DNA of 64,000 nt from Pseudomonas sp. 8AS (GTDB lineage Bacteria; Pseudomonadota; Gammaproteobacteria; Pseudomonadales; Pseudomonadaceae): positions 2,070,117 through 2,134,116 of the forward strand of contig NZ_LR733406.1 in NCBI RefSeq assembly GCF_902506505.1, read 5' to 3'. Of the stretch, positions 40,085 to 51,764 are shown piece after piece. Position 1 is the stretch's first letter, and each line of letters starts with the position of its first letter. The notes beneath the pieces were generated by a model that saw only the letters and a program-made list of their open reading frames with translations, ran no database searches and was not told the origin of the DNA. A program made the position numbers and the translations under genes.

Positions 40085-40205
40085 GGCGTCCTCCTTTCAG
40101 AGTGACTACTTGATCAATATGATCCTGCTTCCGTGCCTGGTCAAACCGACGAGCAGCGCACGTTGAGTGCTTTGGCCTTGCTTTGGCCTTGCTTAGGCGG
40201 CCGCT

Positions 40206-40397
40206 CTAGAAAGCGCTCTTCCATTGTTCGGTGTCAATGAACCATCGCTCTTCGTAAATTTTGTCGCTTGCGAATTTGAAGAGGACTGAAAGTTGTGAGC
40301 CTGCAATTTTTGTCGACTTCCACTCAATGATAGAAATGACTTCGCTATCACCCGACGTCTCCTCGTTTTCAGTAGCAGTTGGCTTTAGAGTCCTGGC
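40206..40397 (-). pseudogene. Fragment of a SnoaL/NTF2-like protein
   Basis: An open stretch of 63 codons with no start codon, preceded in frame by a TGA stop, reads as the C-terminal part of a SnoaL-like protein (VISIIEWKSTKIAGSQLSV, YEERWFIDTEQWKSAF). The usual N-terminal half is not found in frame upstream. Read as a decayed gene; the rest of 40085-40610 holds nothing else I can support apart from a possible IS end. Confidence 0.5.
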
Positions 40398-40587
40398 TCA
40401 ATGTAACGGCTTTCGAGGCCAGTTGCTCGGCATAGGCCGATAACAATCATGATCCTCGGGATCGTTTGAACGCTTGGCCCCCGCTGCGCGAACTACAGAA
40501 TGGCCAGGGCACTGCCCGTGACAAGGCCGGATATACGAATGCAACCGCGCTGACGACAGGATCGAAAAAAGCTTTCCTCACTGCTTG

Positions 40588-40601
40588 TGGGGAGAGTCCA
40601 T
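40588..40601 (-). mobile_element. Possible IS1111-type element end (remnant)
   Basis: On the minus strand, TATGGACTCTCCCC shares ATGGACTCTCCC with the sequence just left of the transposase remnant at 41639-41650, but in the opposite orientation. Two copies of one end sequence beside attC-like sites suggest IS ends, although the rest of this copy is unrecognisable. Confidence 0.35.
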
Positions 40602-40610
40602 ATACGATTG

Positions 40611-40617
40611 GTTAGGC
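40611..40617 (-). repeat. attC-like R'' half-site (GCCTAAC)
   Basis: GTTAGGC on the plus strand, i.e. GCCTAAC on the cassette strand, containing the TAA stop of the gene at 40612-40932. The matching distal GTTAGGC is not found, so the site looks truncated by what follows. Confidence 0.45.
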
Positions 40618-40932
40618 CCCGCGCGCGACTGCTTTTGGTGCACAGTGCCGGGCGTAGAAAGTGCGGAGAAATGCGTCGGTTCTCTGGTTGGCAGCAAGTA
40701 GGTCGTAGCCGATCCAGTTGTCCCAGCCGGAGTGAATGCGCATGCCCCAGCGAACAAAGCTGGGGTAAACGGCGTCGTCCGTGGTGGGCGGGACATACAC
40801 GCCCCAGCGTAGAAAGCCGTAGCGAAACATGAGGAGCAAGCCTAGCCGCAGCCGCTGCCTGCGCGAGAAGGTACTTACTAACGCGTACCCATTTGCCGCA
40901 GTTGATAGGTCGATCTGATCAGGCTCAGGCAT
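40612..40932 (-). CDS. Hypothetical protein, probable integron cassette gene 1
   Basis: A 106-residue protein of unknown family (LRLGLLLMFRYGFLRWGVYVPPTTDD, IHSGWDNWIGYDLLAANQRTDAFLRTF). One moderately hydrophobic stretch near residues 30-45, no signal peptide. Its TAA stop lies within a GCCTAAC half-site and an attC-like site precedes it (40955-41030), the arrangement of a mobile gene cassette. Function unknown. Confidence 0.6.
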   Translation of the reverse strand: MPEPDQIDLSTAANGYALVSTFSRRQRLRLGLLLMFRYGFLRWGVYVPPTTDDAVYPSFVRWGMRIHSGWDNWIGYDLLAANQRTDAFLRTFYARHCAPKAVARGA

Positions 40933-40954
40933 TGCGATGAACTCTCACTGCGGG

Positions 40955-41030
40955 GCCTAACGATTAAGCTAAGGGGCCGGCTTCGCCGGTCCCAGCGAGT
41001 GAAGCGAGCGATTTCAGCGCATTGTTAGGG
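40955..41030 (-). repeat. Integron attC-like recombination site A
   Basis: On the minus strand the site begins CCCTAACAATGCGCTGAA (R''/L'') and ends TTAGCTTAATCGTTAGGC (L'/R'), with a central GGGACCGGC-GAA-GCCGGCCCC-type stem. The ends pair as CCTAAC/GTTAGG, with an unpaired base between GCTGAA and TTAGC as in known attC sites. 76 bp long. The upstream gene's TGA stop (41014-41016) lies within it. Confidence 0.75.
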
Positions 41031-41550
41031 GGCATACACTGCTAACGCCAGTTTTATATTTGTACAATGGATTGGATATTGATATTGAAAGATCCAGCAC
41101 AGGTATTGATTTGCTGATTAGTTCTTTTTCTAGCTTGAGCACGGCTTCATGATTTAAGTCGTTATTCTGATGAAGTAGCGCAACCGTAAATGCATTTTTC
41201 TCTGCGTATAAATATATTATTCCTTTGCCAGGTTCTTTTTTAGCAATTGCTGTGCAATGTATTTCTTCAGGCTTGATGCTGAATTCCGCATAGTATCTAT
41301 TTTCATCTTTGTCATAGTTTACAATAAAAACACTGTCGGAATTTTCCACAAATACACAGCTGCGCATTTTGGCGTACGCTTTTTTTCCGTATTCAAATGG
41401 ATAGAAATTGCACTTGCTGATAACTTTAATTTCTTGCTCTTTTATTTTTAGATCTGAAGCAATTTGAGCGTGACTTTTATTTTGGTCGTATGGAATTCCT
41501 GAGCAACCAACTAATAGTAAAGATAGTACTATTGATACTGTTATTTTCAT
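41014..41550 (-). CDS. Putative lipoprotein, probable integron cassette gene 2
   Basis: A 178-residue predicted lipoprotein: MKITVSIVLSLLLVGCSG is a signal peptide with lipobox LVGC (C16). The body is lysine-rich with low GC codon use unlike the surrounding core genes, which points to horizontal origin. No recognisable domain. The reading frame runs through the R'' sequence of attC site A and stops inside it. Confidence 0.7.
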   Translation of the reverse strand: MKITVSIVLSLLLVGCSGIPYDQNKSHAQIASDLKIKEQEIKVISKCNFYPFEYGKKAYAKMRSCVFVENSDSVFIVNYDKDENRYYAEFSIKPEEIHCTAIAKKEPGKGIIYLYAEKNAFTVALLHQNNDLNHEAVLKLEKELISKSIPVLDLSISISNPLYKYKTGVSSVCPLTMR

Positions 41551-41555
41551 ATGAT

Positions 41556-41641
41556 CCCTAACGTTTGGCTAAGGGGCGGCCAATAGCTCTGCTATTGGAC
41601 GTCCCGAGTGAGCGAAGCGAACGACTTGAGGGCTGTAATGG
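41556..41641 (-). repeat. Integron attC-like recombination site B (far end disrupted)
   Basis: CCCTAAC on the plus strand next to the lipoprotein gene start, i.e. GTTAGGG on the cassette strand. An inner stem GCCAATAG/CTATTGGA follows, then GAGTGAGCGAAGCGAACGA, which aligns with GAGTGAAGCGAGCGA of site A. The distal end reads TTACAGCCC instead of a clean TAACA, exactly where the IS-like sequence begins. Confidence 0.65.
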
Positions 41642-41795
41642 ACTCTCCCTGCACCACGTTTCTTCTATAAGACCGAGGTGCCTGTTCGCTGGGAGAGCTT
41701 CGATGAAACGCATAGCAATTGATTTGGCCAAGTCCGTTTACCAGGTTGCCGAGAGTGTGTCGGGGGCGGGGCGGATGGGTAACACCCGGGGGTAA
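41639..41795 (+). mobile_element. IS1111/IS110-family insertion sequence remnant
   Basis: ATGGACTCTCCC at 41639 begins the remnant, with CTCTCCC/GGGAGAG as an internal pair. An ATG at 41703 starts MKRIAIDLAKSVYQVAES, the N-terminus typical of IS110/IS1111 transposases. The frame then leaves the family and stops at 41795 after 30 codons, so only the left end survives. IS1111-type elements that target attC sites are known. From 41796 to 42012 I see nothing else. Confidence 0.6.
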
Positions 41796-42012
41796 CGCGT
41801 CGCCCCGATTGGGGGAGGGTGGAAACACAGTGCCCCCTTCGAGGGCTTCGAGAAAGCCAGGCGAGTCTCTGAATATGCCGTTCTAGAGGCTTTTTCTGTT
41901 TATTGGCGTATTTATTGCTGGTTATATCGGTTGATCTTCCTTTCCCTCTGGTCATGTTTTGCCTGGCCTGTCAAGATGCGGTGCGCGCCTCTCCGGTGCT
42001 TCTGTAATTTGT

Positions 42013-42028
42013 TGTCGCTTTGAGGAAA
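42013..42028 (+). promoter_or_regulatory. ArgR half-site upstream of aotJ
   Basis: TGTCGC-N8-AA (TGTCGCTTTGAGGAAA) exactly matches the arginine-responsive regulator ArgR half-site of P. aeruginosa. It is 159 bp before the aotJ start. A second TGTCGC at 42076 lacks the AA, so the full two-half operator is not clear. Confidence 0.5.
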
Positions 42029-42186
42029 TATCGGTCTTCCGGCGCTCGCTAGAATGCCGCCCACCTGGCCGAGCCTGTCGCTGTGCTTTTCGGCGCGGCA
42101 AAGACGACGACACTTCCTACAATTCACCCACGGCCCTGGCGAACCCCGTTGCGCCAAACGATGTCCCCATTCGAAGGAGTCACAAC

Positions 42187-42963
42187 ATGAAGAAGATCGT
42201 ACTTCTTGGCGCCCTGGCGCTGTCCGCGTTCAGCGCGCTGGTGCAGGCAGAAGACAAACCGCTGCGTATCGGCATCGAGGCCGCCTACCCGCCCTTCGCC
42301 TACAAGACTGCGGAAGGCAACATCACCGGCTTCGACTACGACATCGGCCAGGCCCTGTGCGAGGAGATGAAGGTCGAATGCAAGTGGATCGAGCAGGAGT
42401 TCGATGGCCTGATCCCGGCGCTGAAGGTGCGCAAGTTCGACGCCGTGCTGTCGTCCATGTCGATCACCGAAGACCGCAAGAAGTCCGTGGACTTCACCGG
42501 CAAGTACTACGCCACCCCCGCCAAGCTGGCGATGAAGGCGGGTACCGAGCTGAAGGACCCGCAGGCTGACCTGAAGGGCAAGAAGATCGGCGTGCAGCGC
42601 TCTTCCGTGTATGACCGCTACGCCACCGACGTGTTCGCCGCGGCCGGCGCCGAGATCGTGCGCTACAGCTCGCAGAACGAGATCTTCCTCGACCTGGCTT
42701 CCGGTCGCCTGGATGCCACCCTGGCCGACTCGGTGAACATCGACGACGGCTTCCTCAAGACCGATGCCGGCAAGGGCTTCGCCTTCGTCGGGCCGGACTT
42801 CACCGACGTCAAGTACTTCGGCGAAGGCCAGGGTATCGCGGTACGCAAGGGTGACAAGGCCCTGGCCGACAAGATCAGTGCGGCGATCCTGGCGATCCGC
42901 GCCAACGGCAAGTACAAGGCCGTGCAGGACAAGTACTTCCAGTTCGACGTCTACGGCAAGTAA
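42187..42963 (+). CDS. aotJ: Arginine/ornithine ABC transporter periplasmic binding protein AotJ
   Basis: A 258-residue periplasmic solute-binding protein of the basic-amino-acid family. Signal peptide ends [34 protein letters not shown] and [18 protein letters not shown] are family signatures. GAAGGAG lies 8 bp before ATG 42187; the upstream in-frame extension is not used. First gene of the aotJ-aotQ-aotM-aotP-argR group. Confidence 0.94.
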   Translation: MKKIVLLGALALSAFSALVQAEDKPLRIGIEAAYPPFAYKTAEGNITGFDYDIGQALCEEMKVECKWIEQEFDGLIPALKVRKFDAVLSSMSITEDRKKSVDFTGKYYATPAKLAMKAGTELKDPQADLKGKKIGVQRSSVYDRYATDVFAAAGAEIVRYSSQNEIFLDLASGRLDATLADSVNIDDGFLKTDAGKGFAFVGPDFTDVKYFGEGQGIAVRKGDKALADKISAAILAIRANGKYKAVQDKYFQFDVYGK

Positions 42964-42973
42964 GACCGGCAAG

Positions 42974-42997
42974 ACCTTCCCCCGCTGCGGGGAAGGT
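42974..42997 (+). other. Hairpin after aotJ
   Basis: ACCTTCCCC-N6-GGGGAAGGT, 11 bp after the aotJ stop and without a T-tract. Such hairpins after binding-protein genes often stabilise the upstream mRNA so that more binding protein than permease is made (inference). Confidence 0.6.
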
Positions 42998-43099
42998 GGC
43001 CCGTGGGTCGCGTGCGGGGCGTCTGAAACCGGCCGGCCCGCCGCGCTCCACCCCTGAGGGAGAAGGGCGTTCTTCCTGTATTTCCCTGAGGATTGATTC

Positions 43100-43789
43100 A
43101 TGCTCAATGGCTACGGCTCGACCATTCTCGATGGCGTCTGGCTCACCTTGCAGCTGGCTCTGCTGTCGATGGCGGTCGCTATTTCCCTGGGTCTGATCGG
43201 TGCGTCCTGTCGCCTGTCGCCGATCAAGTGGCTGGCATGGCTGGGCGATGCCTATGCCACGGTGATCCGCGGCATTCCCGATCTGGTGCTGATCCTGCTG
43301 ATCTTCTACGGCGGCCAGGATCTGGTGAACCGCGTGGCGACCCTGCTGGAGTACGACGGCTACATCGACATCAACCCGTTCATCGCCGGTGTCGGCACCC
43401 TGGGCTTCATCTACGGCGCCTACCTGTCCGAGACCTTTCGCGGTGCCTTCATGGCCATCCCCAAGGGGCAGGGCGAGGCTGGCATGGCCTATGGCATGAG
43501 TCCGCTGCGGGTGTTCCTGCGCATCCTGGTGCCGCAGATGATCCGCCTGGCGATTCCCGGCTTCACCAACAACTGGCTGGTGCTGGTCAAGGCCACCGCG
43601 CTGATCTCCCTGGTCGGCCTGCAGGACATGATGGCCCGCGCCAAGAGCGCCGGCGACGCCACCCGCGAGCCGTTCACCTACATCCTGCTGGCGGCGGCCA
43701 TGTACCTGGTCATCACCAGTGTTTCCTTGTTCGTCCTGCGCCACTTCGAGCGGCGCTATTCGGTCGGCGTCAAGGCGATGGAAATCTAA
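43100..43789 (+). CDS. aotQ: Arginine/ornithine ABC transporter permease AotQ
   Basis: A 229-residue inner-membrane permease with five hydrophobic segments and the EAA-type loop GQGEAGMAYGMSPLRVFLRILVPQ that docks on the ATPase. Polar amino acid uptake (HisMQ) family. CCTGAGGA precedes the start. Nine bases separate it from aotM. Confidence 0.94.
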   Translation: MLNGYGSTILDGVWLTLQLALLSMAVAISLGLIGASCRLSPIKWLAWLGDAYATVIRGIPDLVLILLIFYGGQDLVNRVATLLEYDGYIDINPFIAGVGTLGFIYGAYLSETFRGAFMAIPKGQGEAGMAYGMSPLRVFLRILVPQMIRLAIPGFTNNWLVLVKATALISLVGLQDMMARAKSAGDATREPFTYILLAAAMYLVITSVSLFVLRHFERRYSVGVKAMEI

Positions 43790-43798
43790 GGGGCTGCC

Positions 43799-44497
43799 AT
43801 GATCTTCGATTACAACGTGGTATTTGACAGTCTGCCGCTCTACTTCGGCGGCGTGCTGGTCACCCTCAAGCTGCTGCTCATTTCCCTGGCGTTCGGCCTG
43901 GCCCTGGCCGTGCCGCTGGCGCTGATGCGGGTGTCCAAGCGCTCGGCAGTGAATCTGCCGGCCTGGCTGTACACCTACGCCATCCGCGGCACGCCGATGC
44001 TGGTGCAGCTGTACCTGCTGTACTACGGCCTGGCCCAGTTCGAGGGGGTGCGCGAGAGTTTTGCCTGGCCGTACCTGAGCAACGCGACCTTCTGTGCCTG
44101 CCTGGCGTTCGCCATCAACACCAGCGCCTATTCGGCAGAGATCCTCGCCGGCAGCATCAAGGCAACGCCCCATGGCGAGATCGAGGCGGCCAAGGCCATG
44201 GGCATGTCGCGCTTCAAGCTGTACCGGCGGATTCTCCTGCCCTCGGCCCTGCGCCGCGCGCTGCCGCAGTACAGCAACGAGGTGATCATGATGCTGCATA
44301 CCACCAGCCTGGCGTCCATCGTCACCCTGATCGATATCACCGGCGCGGCCAAGACCGTCAGCTCGCAGTTCTACCTGCCGTTCGAGGCCTATATCACCGC
44401 CGGCCTGTTCTACCTGTGCCTGACCTTCATCCTGGTGCGCCTGTTCAAACTGGCCGAGCGCCGCTGGCTGGCCTACCTGGCTCCGCGTAAAGCCTGA
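43799..44497 (+). CDS. aotM: Arginine/ornithine ABC transporter permease AotM
   Basis: A 232-residue inner-membrane permease, second HisM-type subunit, with EAA loop GEIEAAKAMGMSRFKLYRRILLP and the conserved TYAIRGTPMLVQLYLLYYG. It pairs with AotQ. In P. aeruginosa a further gene (aotO) lies between aotM and aotP; here only 40 bp separate them. Confidence 0.94.
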   Translation: MIFDYNVVFDSLPLYFGGVLVTLKLLLISLAFGLALAVPLALMRVSKRSAVNLPAWLYTYAIRGTPMLVQLYLLYYGLAQFEGVRESFAWPYLSNATFCACLAFAINTSAYSAEILAGSIKATPHGEIEAAKAMGMSRFKLYRRILLPSALRRALPQYSNEVIMMLHTTSLASIVTLIDITGAAKTVSSQFYLPFEAYITAGLFYLCLTFILVRLFKLAERRWLAYLAPRKA

Positions 44498-44537
44498 GCC
44501 ACCGATTTCACCGCATTCGCATACGAGAGCCGAGACC

Positions 44538-45302
44538 ATGTACAAGCTTGAAGTCCAGGATCTGCACAAACGCTACGGCGACCACGAAGTGCTCAAGGGC
44601 GTGTCCCTGGCCGCCAAGGCTGGCGACGTGATCAGCATCATCGGCTCCAGCGGCTCGGGCAAGAGCACCTTCCTGCGTTGCATCAACATGCTCGAGCAGC
44701 CCTACGGCGGCAAGATCCTGCTCAACGGCGAAGAGCTGAAGCTGGTGCCGAGCAAGGGTGGCGCGCTCAAGGCGGCCGATCCCAAGCAGCTGCAGCGCAT
44801 GCGTTCGCGCCTGGCCATGGTGTTCCAGCACTTCAACCTGTGGTCGCACATGAGTGCCCTGGAAAACGTCATCGAGGCGCCGGTGCACGTGCTCGGCGTG
44901 CCGAAGAAGGAAGCCCTGGAAAAAGCCGAACATTACCTGGCCAAGGTCGGCGTGGCGCACCGCAAGGATGCCTATCCGGCGCACATGTCCGGTGGCGAGC
45001 AGCAGCGCGTGGCGATTGCCCGCGCCCTGGCCATGGAGCCGGAGGTGATGCTGTTCGACGAGCCGACCTCGGCGCTCGACCCGGAGCTGGTCGGCGAAGT
45101 GCTCAAGGTCATGCAGGACCTGGCCCAGGAGGGTCGCACCATGGTCGTGGTGACCCACGAGATGGGCTTTGCCCGCGAGGTGTCCAACCAGCTGGTGTTC
45201 CTGCACAAGGGCCTGGTGGAGGAGCGTGGCTGTCCGAAGGAAGTGCTGGCCAATCCGCAGTCGGATCGCCTCAAGCAATTCCTTTCCGGCAGCCTGAAGT
45301 AG
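44538..45302 (+). CDS. aotP: Arginine/ornithine ABC transporter ATP-binding protein AotP
   Basis: A 254-residue ABC ATPase energising AotQM. Walker A GSSGSGKST, Q-loop FQHFNLW, signature MSGGEQQRVAIARAL, Walker B VMLFDEPTSALDP and H-loop VVTHEM are all intact. It is followed after 17 bp by argR, so transporter and regulator are probably co-transcribed. Confidence 0.96.
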   Translation: MYKLEVQDLHKRYGDHEVLKGVSLAAKAGDVISIIGSSGSGKSTFLRCINMLEQPYGGKILLNGEELKLVPSKGGALKAADPKQLQRMRSRLAMVFQHFNLWSHMSALENVIEAPVHVLGVPKKEALEKAEHYLAKVGVAHRKDAYPAHMSGGEQQRVAIARALAMEPEVMLFDEPTSALDPELVGEVLKVMQDLAQEGRTMVVVTHEMGFAREVSNQLVFLHKGLVEERGCPKEVLANPQSDRLKQFLSGSLK

Positions 45303-45319
45303 GAACTAGACTGCCCATC

Positions 45320-46309
45320 ATGACGCAAACTGCCCACTGCATCGGTTTCCTGATCTGGCCGCAAACCCGGCCCATGACCCTGGCCCTGGCCGAGGAAGCC
45401 CTGCGCGTGGCGCAGCGCGTGCACCCGGAAGTGGTGTACGAGGCGCGTTTCCTGCTCGCCGAACCGCCTGCCGATGAGGCTGGCTGGCGCTTGCCGGGCG
45501 AGCCCTGGGCTGGGCGCCTGGAGGGTTGTCAGAAGCTGTTCCTGCTCGCCGACGAGCCGCCGGCCAGCGTGGCGCCGGCGCTGGCCTCTGCGCTCAAGCA
45601 GCTGGTGCGTAGCGGTGCGCAGGTCGGCGGCCTGTCGGCCGGCGTCTACCCGCTGGCCCAGCTCGGCCTGCTCGATGGCTATCGCGTCGCCGTGCACTGG
45701 CGCTGGCAGGACGATTTCACCGAGCGCTTCCCCAAAGCGATTGCCACCAGCCATCTGTTCGACTGGGACCGCGACCGCCTCAGCGCCTGTGGCGGCCTGG
45801 CCGTGCTCGACCTGCTGCTGGCCGTGCTGGCCCGCGACCATGGCGCCGAGCTGGCCGGGGCGGTGAGCGAGGAGCTGGTGGTCGAGCGCATCCGTGAAGG
45901 TGGCGAGCGCCAGCGCATCCCGCTGCAGAACCGCATCGGCTCCAGCCATCCCAAGCTGACCCAGGCCGTGCTGTTGATGGAAGCCAATATCGAAGAGCCG
46001 CTGACCACCGACGAGATCGCCACCCATGTGTGCGTGTCGCGCCGGCAGCTGGAGCGCATCTTCAAGCAGTACCTCAACCGCGTACCGAGCCAGTACTACC
46101 TGGAGCTGCGTCTGAACAAGGCGCGCCAGCTGCTGATGCAGACCAGTAAGTCGATCATCCAGATCGGCCTGTCCTGCGGCTTCTCCTCCGGCCCGCACTT
46201 CTCCAGCGCCTACCGCAACTTCTTCGGCGCGACGCCGCGGGAAGACCGCAACCAGCGGCGCAGCGCCAGCCCGTTCGAGATAGCGCCGGCGGCCGCCGAA
46301 CGCGGCTGA
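45320..46309 (+). CDS. argR: Arginine-responsive AraC-family regulator ArgR
   Basis: A 329-residue cytosolic transcription factor: N-terminal GATase1/DJ-1-like sensing domain (IGFLIWPQTRPMTLALAEEALR, GGLSAGVYPLAQLGLL) and C-terminal double helix-turn-helix AraC domain (TTDEIATHVCVSRRQLERIF, LRLNKARQLLMQTSKSIIQIGLSCGFSSGPHFSSAYRNFFG). In P. aeruginosa it activates aot and aru operons with arginine. The length equals that protein. Last gene of the aot group. Confidence 0.96.
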   Translation: MTQTAHCIGFLIWPQTRPMTLALAEEALRVAQRVHPEVVYEARFLLAEPPADEAGWRLPGEPWAGRLEGCQKLFLLADEPPASVAPALASALKQLVRSGAQVGGLSAGVYPLAQLGLLDGYRVAVHWRWQDDFTERFPKAIATSHLFDWDRDRLSACGGLAVLDLLLAVLARDHGAELAGAVSEELVVERIREGGERQRIPLQNRIGSSHPKLTQAVLLMEANIEEPLTTDEIATHVCVSRRQLERIFKQYLNRVPSQYYLELRLNKARQLLMQTSKSIIQIGLSCGFSSGPHFSSAYRNFFGATPREDRNQRRSASPFEIAPAAAERG

Positions 46310-46325
46310 GGCTGGCCTTCCCATA

Positions 46326-46397
46326 GGATGGGTTGAGGCGCGTAGCGCCGATACCCATCGGCGGTCCCGTCGGGTATCGCTGCGCTACAGCCCATCC
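46326..46397. repeat. Extragenic palindromic repeat GGATGGGTTG...
   Basis: GGATGGGTTG, GGCGC/GCGCC, ATACCCATC, then GGGTATCG and GCCCATCC, a multi-armed inverted repeat just after argR. It resembles dispersed intergenic repeats of pseudomonads and may end the aot-argR transcript. Between it and 46635 I see no gene. Confidence 0.6.
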
Positions 46398-46635
46398 TGC
46401 TTGCTGATAAGCGGCTCGGAGCCCGGACCCCTGTCGGGAGGCCGGGTGGCGCCGGGGCAGGGTGCCGTGCTGTAGCCAAGTGCCGAGAAAAGCGCCGAGC
46501 CCGGGTTGCAGGGGCGGCCGGCCCTGAACGACCTCTGTCGTGCCATTCCTCGAAGACAACACGGCGATTGCAGGGGGCAGGGAATTGCCCCGATTCCGCC
46601 GCGCAGCGTTTAAACTGCGCAATTCCGGAGCTTTC

Positions 46636-46702
46636 TGTCGCATTGCCGAAAGCCCCGGAAAATCACGGGTTGCCGCTGTAAGAAGTTGTCGCATGGCGGC
46701 AA
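46636..46702 (+). promoter_or_regulatory. ArgR operator region upstream of aruC
   Basis: Two exact TGTCGC-N8-AA half-sites (46636-46651 and 46687-46702) plus a TGCCGC variant at 46671, 16 bp before the second. ArgR binds tandem TGTCGC-N8-AA-N5 half-sites in P. aeruginosa. The site lies 80-146 bp before aruC, fitting arginine-induced transcription of aruCFGDB. Confidence 0.65.
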
Positions 46703-46718
46703 TGCGCCCTAGTTATGA

Positions 46719-48002
<1,284 letters not shown>

Positions 48003-48155
48003 TGCCTGCCGGGCGGCGCAGGAAGCGCCGCCCGAGTCACCTCAGGATGAGCGATTCCATGCGTGATCGGGCCAGGCCCGGTCTTTCTCCAGCGACAGCC
48101 GTCGAGGTTTCTGGAGTTTTTATTCGAAAGGCGTTTTTGTCGAAAGGAGAAGGCC

Positions 48156-49187
48156 ATGCTGGTGATGCGCCCCGCGCAACTGTCCGACCTTGCCGAAGTG
48201 CAACGTCTGGCTGCGGATAGCCCGGTCGGTGTGACCTCACTGCCGGACGATAGCGACCGCCTGAGCGACAAGATCGCCGCCTCGGAGGCGTCGTTCGCCG
48301 CCGAAGTCAGCTTCAACGGCGAGGAGAGCTACTTCTTCGTCCTCGAGGACAGCGCCAGCGGTCGCCTGGTCGGCTGCTCCGGCATCGTCGCCTCGGCCGG
48401 CTACTCCGAGCCGTTCTACAGCTTCCGCAACGAGACCTTCGTGCACGCCTCGCGGTCGCTGTCGATCCACAACAAGATCCATGTGCTTTCGTTGTGCCAC
48501 GACCTCACCGGCAACAGCCTGCTGAGCAGTTTCTACGTGCAGCCGGAGCTGGTCGACACGGCCAGTGCCGAGCTCAACTCGCGGGCCCGCCTGCTGTTCG
48601 TCGCCAGCCACCCGGAGCGTTTCGCCGATGCGGTGGTGGTGGAGATCGTCGGCCACAGCGATGAGCACGGCGACTCGCCGTTCTGGGACGCGGTGGGGCG
48701 CAACTTCTTCGACCTCAACTACAGCGCGGCCGAGCGCCTGTGCGGCCTGAAGAGCCGCACCTTCCTCGCCGAGCTGATGCCGCACTACCCGATCTACGTG
48801 CCGCTGCTGCCGGATGAGGCGCAGGAGGCCATGGGTCAGGTGCATCCGCGGGCCCAGGTGAGCTTCGACATCCTCATGCGCGAAGGTTTCGAGACCGATC
48901 ACTACATCGACATCTTCGACGGCGGGCCGACCCTGCATGCGCGCACCTCGGGCATCCGCTCGATCGCCCAGAGCCGCGTGGTGCCGGTGCGCGTCTCTTC
49001 CAGCGAAGAGCGCGAGCCGCGCAAGGGCGGCCGGCAGTACCTGGTCAGCAACGGCCAGCTGCAGGATTTTCGCGCCATCGTCGCCGACCTCGACTGGGCG
49101 CCCGGCAGGCCGGTGACCCTGTCCGCCGAGGCGGCCGAGGCCCTGGGCGTCGGTGAAGGTGCCAGCGTCAGGCTGGTCGCGGTTTAA
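48156..49187 (+). CDS. aruF: Arginine/ornithine N-succinyltransferase alpha subunit AruF
   Basis: A 343-residue AstA-family GNAT-like enzyme subunit: begins MLVMRPAQLSDLAEVQRLAADSPVG and contains SRSLSIHNKIHVLSLCHDLTGN. Together with AruG it succinylates arginine (and ornithine) with succinyl-CoA, the first step of the AST pathway. ATG at 48156 has AAAGGAGA upstream; the longer frame from 48063 is not used. 153 bp after aruC. Confidence 0.95.
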   Translation: MLVMRPAQLSDLAEVQRLAADSPVGVTSLPDDSDRLSDKIAASEASFAAEVSFNGEESYFFVLEDSASGRLVGCSGIVASAGYSEPFYSFRNETFVHASRSLSIHNKIHVLSLCHDLTGNSLLSSFYVQPELVDTASAELNSRARLLFVASHPERFADAVVVEIVGHSDEHGDSPFWDAVGRNFFDLNYSAAERLCGLKSRTFLAELMPHYPIYVPLLPDEAQEAMGQVHPRAQVSFDILMREGFETDHYIDIFDGGPTLHARTSGIRSIAQSRVVPVRVSSSEEREPRKGGRQYLVSNGQLQDFRAIVADLDWAPGRPVTLSAEAAEALGVGEGASVRLVAV

Positions 49188-49275
49188 CTACAAGCGGCGT
49201 GCTGCGCGCAGTACGCCTGGATGCCTTTCAAACTCGTAGCTGGCCGCAGCAGGCGTGCCGTTACCCGGAGGATCT

Positions 49276-51763
<2,488 letters not shown>

Positions 51764-51764
<1 letters not shown>

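Noticed and set aside
40261..40443. 60-codon plus-strand frame
   Set aside because: Starts at a TTG without ribosome-binding site and overlaps a more convincing SnoaL-like fragment on the other strand.
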